DNA from: Ischnura elegans
Lineage: Eukaryota; Arthropoda; Insecta; Odonata; Coenagrionidae
Length of the DNA: 64,000 bases
Direction of reading: 5' to 3'
Assembly (NCBI RefSeq): GCF_921293095.1
Contig: NC_060251.1
Location: forward strand, 98,504,566 to 98,568,565
Shown piece by piece: positions 59,720-64,000 of this stretch. Below the pieces are notes generated by a model that was given only the letters and a program-made list of their open reading frames with translations, was not told the origin of the DNA and ran no database searches. Within the stretch, counting starts at the first letter, position 1. Each line of letters opens with the position of its first letter. A program made the position numbers and the translations under genes.

Positions 59720-60050
59720 CTTGGCGCAGGTGTTAAATCATTACGTTTACACTGACGCTGATCCACCCTTCACTGGCGCCTTGAGAGCAGGTTTTAAGTG
59801 TGAAGAAAGCCGGCGCGGCGTCGCCTTTATCCTGCTTTAAACGAAAGGTTCCTATGAGACAATAGCTTAACCTCCCATACGACGGACGGTAGGGAACAGG
59901 CTTTAATTGGAAAACCTCCGGAATCACCGGTGTTTGAACCCAGACACTTTGAATGAGCTGTCAATATACTTACCAACACTAGACCCGATAAGGCTAGACA
60001 CTTCAGCTGTATACATGGCGTACTACCCACTAGCCCACTAATTCACCCTG
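59720..60050 (-). repeat. tRNA-derived SINE
   Basis: On the minus strand a tRNA-like head, GGCTAGTGGGTAGTACGCC (A box) and CTGGGTTCAAACACCGG (B box), is followed by a body and a 3' end reading AGGCGCCAGTGAAGGGTGGA and TTTAACACCTGCGCCAAGGA. The 3' end recurs alone at 60365-60470. The A-to-B spacing is longer than in a tRNA gene, as in drifted SINE heads. Confidence 0.6.
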
Positions 60051-60364
60051 ATCGACAACGACAGATGATAATCTTTTGTAGAAGGCCAAATGCTATGTCT
60101 TAAAACTTATTCACGGAAAAAATATCGATTAAAAAGTCATTCTTGAAAAGTATACGTCAATCCTTTCATCATCCCTAATTTGTATGTAACTAATTACCAT
60201 TAAAAAGGTATATAAATCGATTGCAGCGAATTTTGCAACGAGTAGAAAACTGCAAATGAATAAAATATGACTAGACGAGCTTATTAGATACCTACATTAT
60301 ACTACAGAAAACATTTAAAACCAACAGAAACCGATTATCGTATTTGCAATAGTGAAATGGTAAT

Positions 60365-60470
60365 GAGTACCTATGTCTCCTTGGCGCCGGTGTTAAATCA
60401 GTAGGTTCGTTTTCACTGTCACTGGGTTTTTTTCCGCCCTTCACCGTCGGGTTACCCTCTTGGGCAAATC
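60365..60470 (-). repeat. SINE 3' end fragment
   Basis: On the minus strand, CGGTGAAGGGCGGAAAAAAA then CAGTGACAGTGAAAACG and TTTAACACCGGCGCCAAGGA match the 3' end of the SINE at 59720-60050. The head is missing. Confidence 0.55.
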
Positions 60471-61796
60471 CCGAACCTTTAAAATTGTAGCCATTCTTAA
60501 AACAAGTACGGTAATTCCTTATTTGTGCATGACTCATTATCATTGAAAAGGTATATTAATGAATTGATGCTAATTTAATAGTAGAAAACTGTATTGAATA
60601 AAAAAACGATTGAACGAGCTGAAGAAAAAAATTAGATAGAATTATGCTCCAATGGGGACCCAATCATGCATTTCTCACATCAAATTTACCAGAAGTGTTT
60701 GTTCACACGTAATATACAAATCAGAAGGGAAAACCGGGGCAAGTACATACTAGTAAATACTCACGGAATAATCATTACATATATCGAAAAAGAATGATGA
60801 ATTTGCAATAATGAAGTAACTTATCTAATCGAGAACATATGTTTTCCCGCACAAACGAAATATTTGCGGTGCGTGACCAAGGAGTGCAGAAGGAGTTAGG
60901 ATGGTGGCGATATGTATGGGGGGTCACGGAGGGCGACCCCCCCCCCTTGCTGGACCGTCCACATTATGCCGAATATTACAGAATCACAATTCTAACTTCT
61001 TTGTATCATAAGAAGTTAGGTCTTGTATGTGTGTATAAACAGTTTTTTTAAACTTTTCTTTAACTTCGCTCTTGACTTGATTTTTATTTTATTACGATAA
61101 AAGTAAAGGTAGGTATCTCTAGATATCTTTTGCGCACCCTTGAAATTTTCGTGAGAAGTAGAAGGCGCCACACACTTTATCCTAAAACTTTTGAAAGTAA
61201 CTGCACCTTAAGTGGTAGAATACTTTAGTGAAAAAAATATTTCCCCCCGTGCATAGGGAAATACCGCCGCGTGATGAGTCAATGGGAATGATAATGCCTC
61301 TTTGATAGCCTTAAATCCTATAGGGCAGATTTTTCCGAGAAATGGAAAGTGGAGGACACAATAGCCGTGGAAGGAGGACTGTACGGCAAAAGTAGAAACT
61401 TCATTTTAGGGAGGCCCTGAGGCGATATTGCGTTCATCCTCGTTCTGCTTTACGGCCACATGTCCCGCTGAAATTGAAGGGAGAAAGTGCAGGCGATAAA
61501 TAGAGACGTCCTTGGCCTACGACGCCTCCAGCGAAGCTATTCTGGTGTTGTCGGCCGTAAGCGTGAAAGCTCACGACACCTTAGCTGCTATCTTTAGGGG
61601 TGGATTTTTGGGTGTGGGCGGTATCGAAAATGCATTCATCCGAAGCGCATATTTTTGTGCTTATCATCAGTCAGTAATCAGAAGATTAGTTTGAAGCAGC
61701 TCTCCACTCAATTCTCATTTCAACTGATACTTTAACTCTTACATAATCCTTCCGCTTAATATTCTTCATCGCCTTAGATGTCACCTGCTATCACAA
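60471..61796. other. No supported feature
   Basis: AT-rich, with a run of about 10 C at 60939. The short frames at 60839-61051 and 61512-61694 have no recognisable motif. Confidence 0.4.
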
Positions 61797-61931
61797 TTTC
61801 TGAAAGTATTTTGTAACTAAAATACTTTTAAGAAGTATTTTGTATGTCTTCAGAATACAGATGAAATCAAAATGCTTATTGATCTAGTCAGCATTTGTCC
61901 GCGTATGTTGGTTTTTATACATTATCCTGGC

Positions 61932-62502
61932 AGACTCTACGGACGGGCAGGAGGGAAGAGGGGCGACCTCAAATGAGTAACTTAGGACAGGTTATAAAGA
62001 ATGTAAAAGGAAAGAAAAATGGGCGTACCCAGCGAGGGGCAGGGGGTGGGGGGGCAGCTGCCCCCACTACAAGCAAAAATCGCAAGTCTTTAGGAAAAAT
62101 CAGTACTGAATTGAAACGCAAGTATTCAACAAATTTTCTTTAAACCCACGAAAAATTATTTGTATTAGTATAAGATATGTAACTAAAATAAAACTATTTT
62201 TTTCAAGGAAATAATCTCATTAACTAATAAAGCGCTGTATTAATTTTCTTAAAATGCTGCTTTTATTCACCTTTTCCATGCTAAAATGTCACAACTTGGT
62301 TCGCCTCCCCCCCCTAGACCATTGCTTGCCTACCCCTCGACAATGGCTTGCCCCCCCCCACCCCCAACCCTAGTTTTGATCCTAGGTACGCCCTTGGAAA
62401 GAAATACCTCGTTATGAAAAGGCTTGAGTATAGGAGAGTGGAATTGAAAGCTGCATTAATCAATTAAATGTGCTTAGAATTGTTTACTTATGATGATGAT
62501 AT
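61932..62502 (+). mobile_element. LINE 3' end, copy 4, with nested MITE
   Basis: The plus frame encodes TGRREEGRPQMSNLGQVIKN with VKGKK, is interrupted at 62018, and resumes after 62404 as a tail encoding MKRLEYRRVELKAALIN. This is the same C-terminal region as on the minus strand at 20580-20790 (RMSYIGHVVKEVK). The 3' end is TTACTTATGATGATGAT, the family's GAT tail. Severely 5'-truncated. Confidence 0.7.
62018..62396. mobile_element. hAT-type MITE nested in LINE copy 4
   Basis: 379 bp between the 8-bp duplication GAAAGAAA (62010-62017 and 62397-62404). Ends are inverted: AATGGGCGTACC and GGTACGCCCTTG. Subterminal G and C runs occur on both sides (GGGGGTGGGGGGGCAG; CCCCCCCCCACCCCC). The 8-bp duplication fits hAT; the termini differ from those of the hAT MITE at 10593-10908. 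Removing it restores the LINE. Confidence 0.75.
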
Positions 62503-62754
62503 CGAAATAAAACGTCCGAAGATATTTTGTAATTAAAATGCAATTACGAATTATTTTTTAATTTCAGAATACAATTAATATAAAAAAAAGTTGATCTAGT
62601 CCGGTTGTGATGAATGAGCCCGCGTCTGTTGATTTTTTTAGGCCTTATCCCAAAAAGTAAAAGAGAGGTGCTATTTCCCTCTCGTCAGGCCACACCCTGA
62701 ATATTCAGCGAGCGTACGGTATCCGGTGTAAAAAGACTTAATTTTATACAAAAG

Positions 62755-63025
62755 AAAGCCGAGTGATTCGTCAAAAACTGCTGCGGGCGAACATAAAGTG
62801 TCAGGCAGACGTTGAACGAATTATGCTGGGAGCCGCTAGAGACTCGGATGCTACCCACTAGGCTTAGCTTGCTTGAGTAATTGAGAATAGATATCTTTCA
62901 GAGCGACACGTAGAACATCATATTAGAACCCCACTGTACTTCCAGGTCCGACCGAAACGATAAATTAAGAGAGATATTTTCCCGAATGGATCGGTATGGG
63001 AATTTGTTTTCTCCCCGATCATTAT
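62755..63025 (+). repeat. Unclassified dispersed repeat, second copy
   Basis: Matches 8840-9510 piecewise (see that entry). This copy is compact, without the 340-bp AT-rich expansion, so it is probably closer to the original form. It ends where the piggyBac-type element at 63036 begins. Confidence 0.5.
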
Positions 63026-63035
63026 AGGGATTTAA

Positions 63036-63257
63036 CCCTTCCGTGACTGTGCGGGGTAACTCAGTTACCCCAAATTATGTTAATGTTGAATATTTTTTAT
63101 TTTTGTTCCTTTGATATTTTTTGTATTTGAGCTGAACCACTATTTTTCTATTTGGGAGACGATTTTATTTTTTTACTTTTAAATTGCTTTTGAAAGCTTC
63201 AATTTTTATTGTTGGGGTAGTAACTGAGTTACCCCGCATAGCTGTTGGCGGGAAGAA
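63036..63257. mobile_element. piggyBac-type MITE, right end decayed
   Basis: TTAA at 63032-63035 precedes CCCTTCCGTGACTGTGC and the palindrome GGGGTAACTCAGTTACCCC (63053-63071). The inverse occurs at 63214-63250 as GTAACTGAGTTACCCCGC and a degraded terminus (GGCGGGAAG). The right TTAA is lost. The interior is AT-rich and non-coding. Confidence 0.6.
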
Positions 63258-64000
63258 AAAATACTTGTTTGTTATGTGAGTGCGTGGATAAAAGTTGAAT
63301 GCAATAAATTTTATTACATTATAACCTCAATAACGACAATATTCTGGATGATTACACCTTTTGTACTATTTTTAATTGTAATTTATGTGCTACTTATTAT
63401 TTTTATTTTCTTATGAAGTATCCAGGTTCACAATACAATAAATTAATCAATCAACAAATTTTATATTATTACTACAGTAACTTAGGTACCAATAACATAT
63501 TTCTTTTGTTAATACTGTAATGGTTCAACGTCGGTTGCCCGGATGAAAACCGCGAAAACCACCCATAAATGATAAACCTCATTAAGTTGCCAGTCAGGAC
63601 GATTTATCGAAAGATTTAATTTAGCATTACAATAAATGCGGGGGATTCCCGTTCGCAGCTTGTTTCGTGGTGAAGAGATCCAAATTGTAGTAAGACGCGT
63701 GACGACTCGGCGGCAGGTGAAGGTAGTTAAATAGGTTTCGTAGAAATACCCAAAGAAATGCAAGGACCTTTTCATTCAGCATTCGCACAAATATATTCAA
63801 AAATAAGAAACATCTTACATGAAATTTTTAACCTGATGAGTGAAAATGATTGGGTTAGTGATGAATGGATGAAATAATAAATGATTTATGCAATGGGCAT
63901 TTGAAATTACCATGAAACAATTTTTTAAAAATATCTAACAAAAGCCAAAATGTATGCCGTTAAGAGGACTTATTTCAATTATTAGACTTCGTTACACTTT
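63258..64000. other. No supported feature
   Basis: AT-rich sequence. A minus-strand frame at 63509-63775 (88 residues) has no recognisable motif. Confidence 0.4.

Larger units (their letters stand above)
61797..62650. repeat. Direct repeat (~125 bp) flanking a LINE fragment
   Basis: 61797-61925 and 62512-62650 share TATTTTGTAA-TAAAAT-C, TTCAGAATACA, TTGATCTAGTC, CCGCGT-TGTTG-TTTTT and ATTATCC or TTATCC in the same order. The copies are clearly diverged. Between them lies only the LINE tail 61932-62502 with its nested hAT MITE. Confidence 0.55.

Overview
This is an AT-rich eukaryotic window, almost certainly from an arthropod and probably an insect. Two conserved metazoan genes have spliced coding exons with GT-AG introns of up to about 12 kb. 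The rest is dominated by DNA transposons, MITEs, LINE fragments and tRNA-derived SINEs. I cannot place the species from sequence alone. I recognised no tRNA or rRNA gene, CRISPR array, LTR retroelement or Polinton.

Two host genes lie head to head. On the minus strand, 29533 down to 17983, is the Rag GTPase RagA: 8 coding exons giving 307 residues, with a TE-filled 9.2-kb last intron. On the plus strand, 31096 to 51431, is methionine-R-sulfoxide reductase B (MsrB/SelR): 3 coding exons giving 146 residues, with introns of 12.35 kb and 7.5 kb. The 1.56 kb between the two start codons probably holds both promoters. RagA acts in amino-acid signalling to TORC1 at the lysosome. MsrB repairs oxidised methionine. 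Nothing in the sequence shows that they work together beyond a possible shared promoter region.

Layout. 1-17.9 kb is gene-poor and repeat-rich: a piggyBac-type MITE, a Jockey-like LINE tail, a long-TIR MITE, two copies of a TA-flanked MITE family carrying CRE sites, a tRNA-derived SINE, an endonuclease-RT-type LINE with a nested hAT MITE, and one unrecognised possible terminal exon. 18-27 kb is RagA intron 7: a diverged direct repeat, a hAT remnant, two LINE fragments (one with a nested MITE) and a 2.85-kb transposon with about 187-bp inverted termini and an 8-bp target duplication. 31-51 kb is MsrB, whose introns hold a fold-back palindrome, two hairpins, a pogo-like element, more MITEs, and a palindromic tRNA-headed repeat split by a mariner element. 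51-64 kb is intergenic. Its centre is an apparently complete piggyBac element (55689-59073, TTAA on both sides) with an open 584-residue transposase whose start codon is formed only after splicing.

Most striking: (1) the whole piggyBac element with a split start codon; (2) the long-TIR, 8-bp-TSD transposon, whose protein belongs to an arthropod family I know by pattern but cannot assign to a superfamily; (3) the palindromic SINE-like element with a mariner in its loop; (4) a MITE family spreading a combined E-box/CRE site; and (5) a miRNA-like hairpin in MsrB intron 1.
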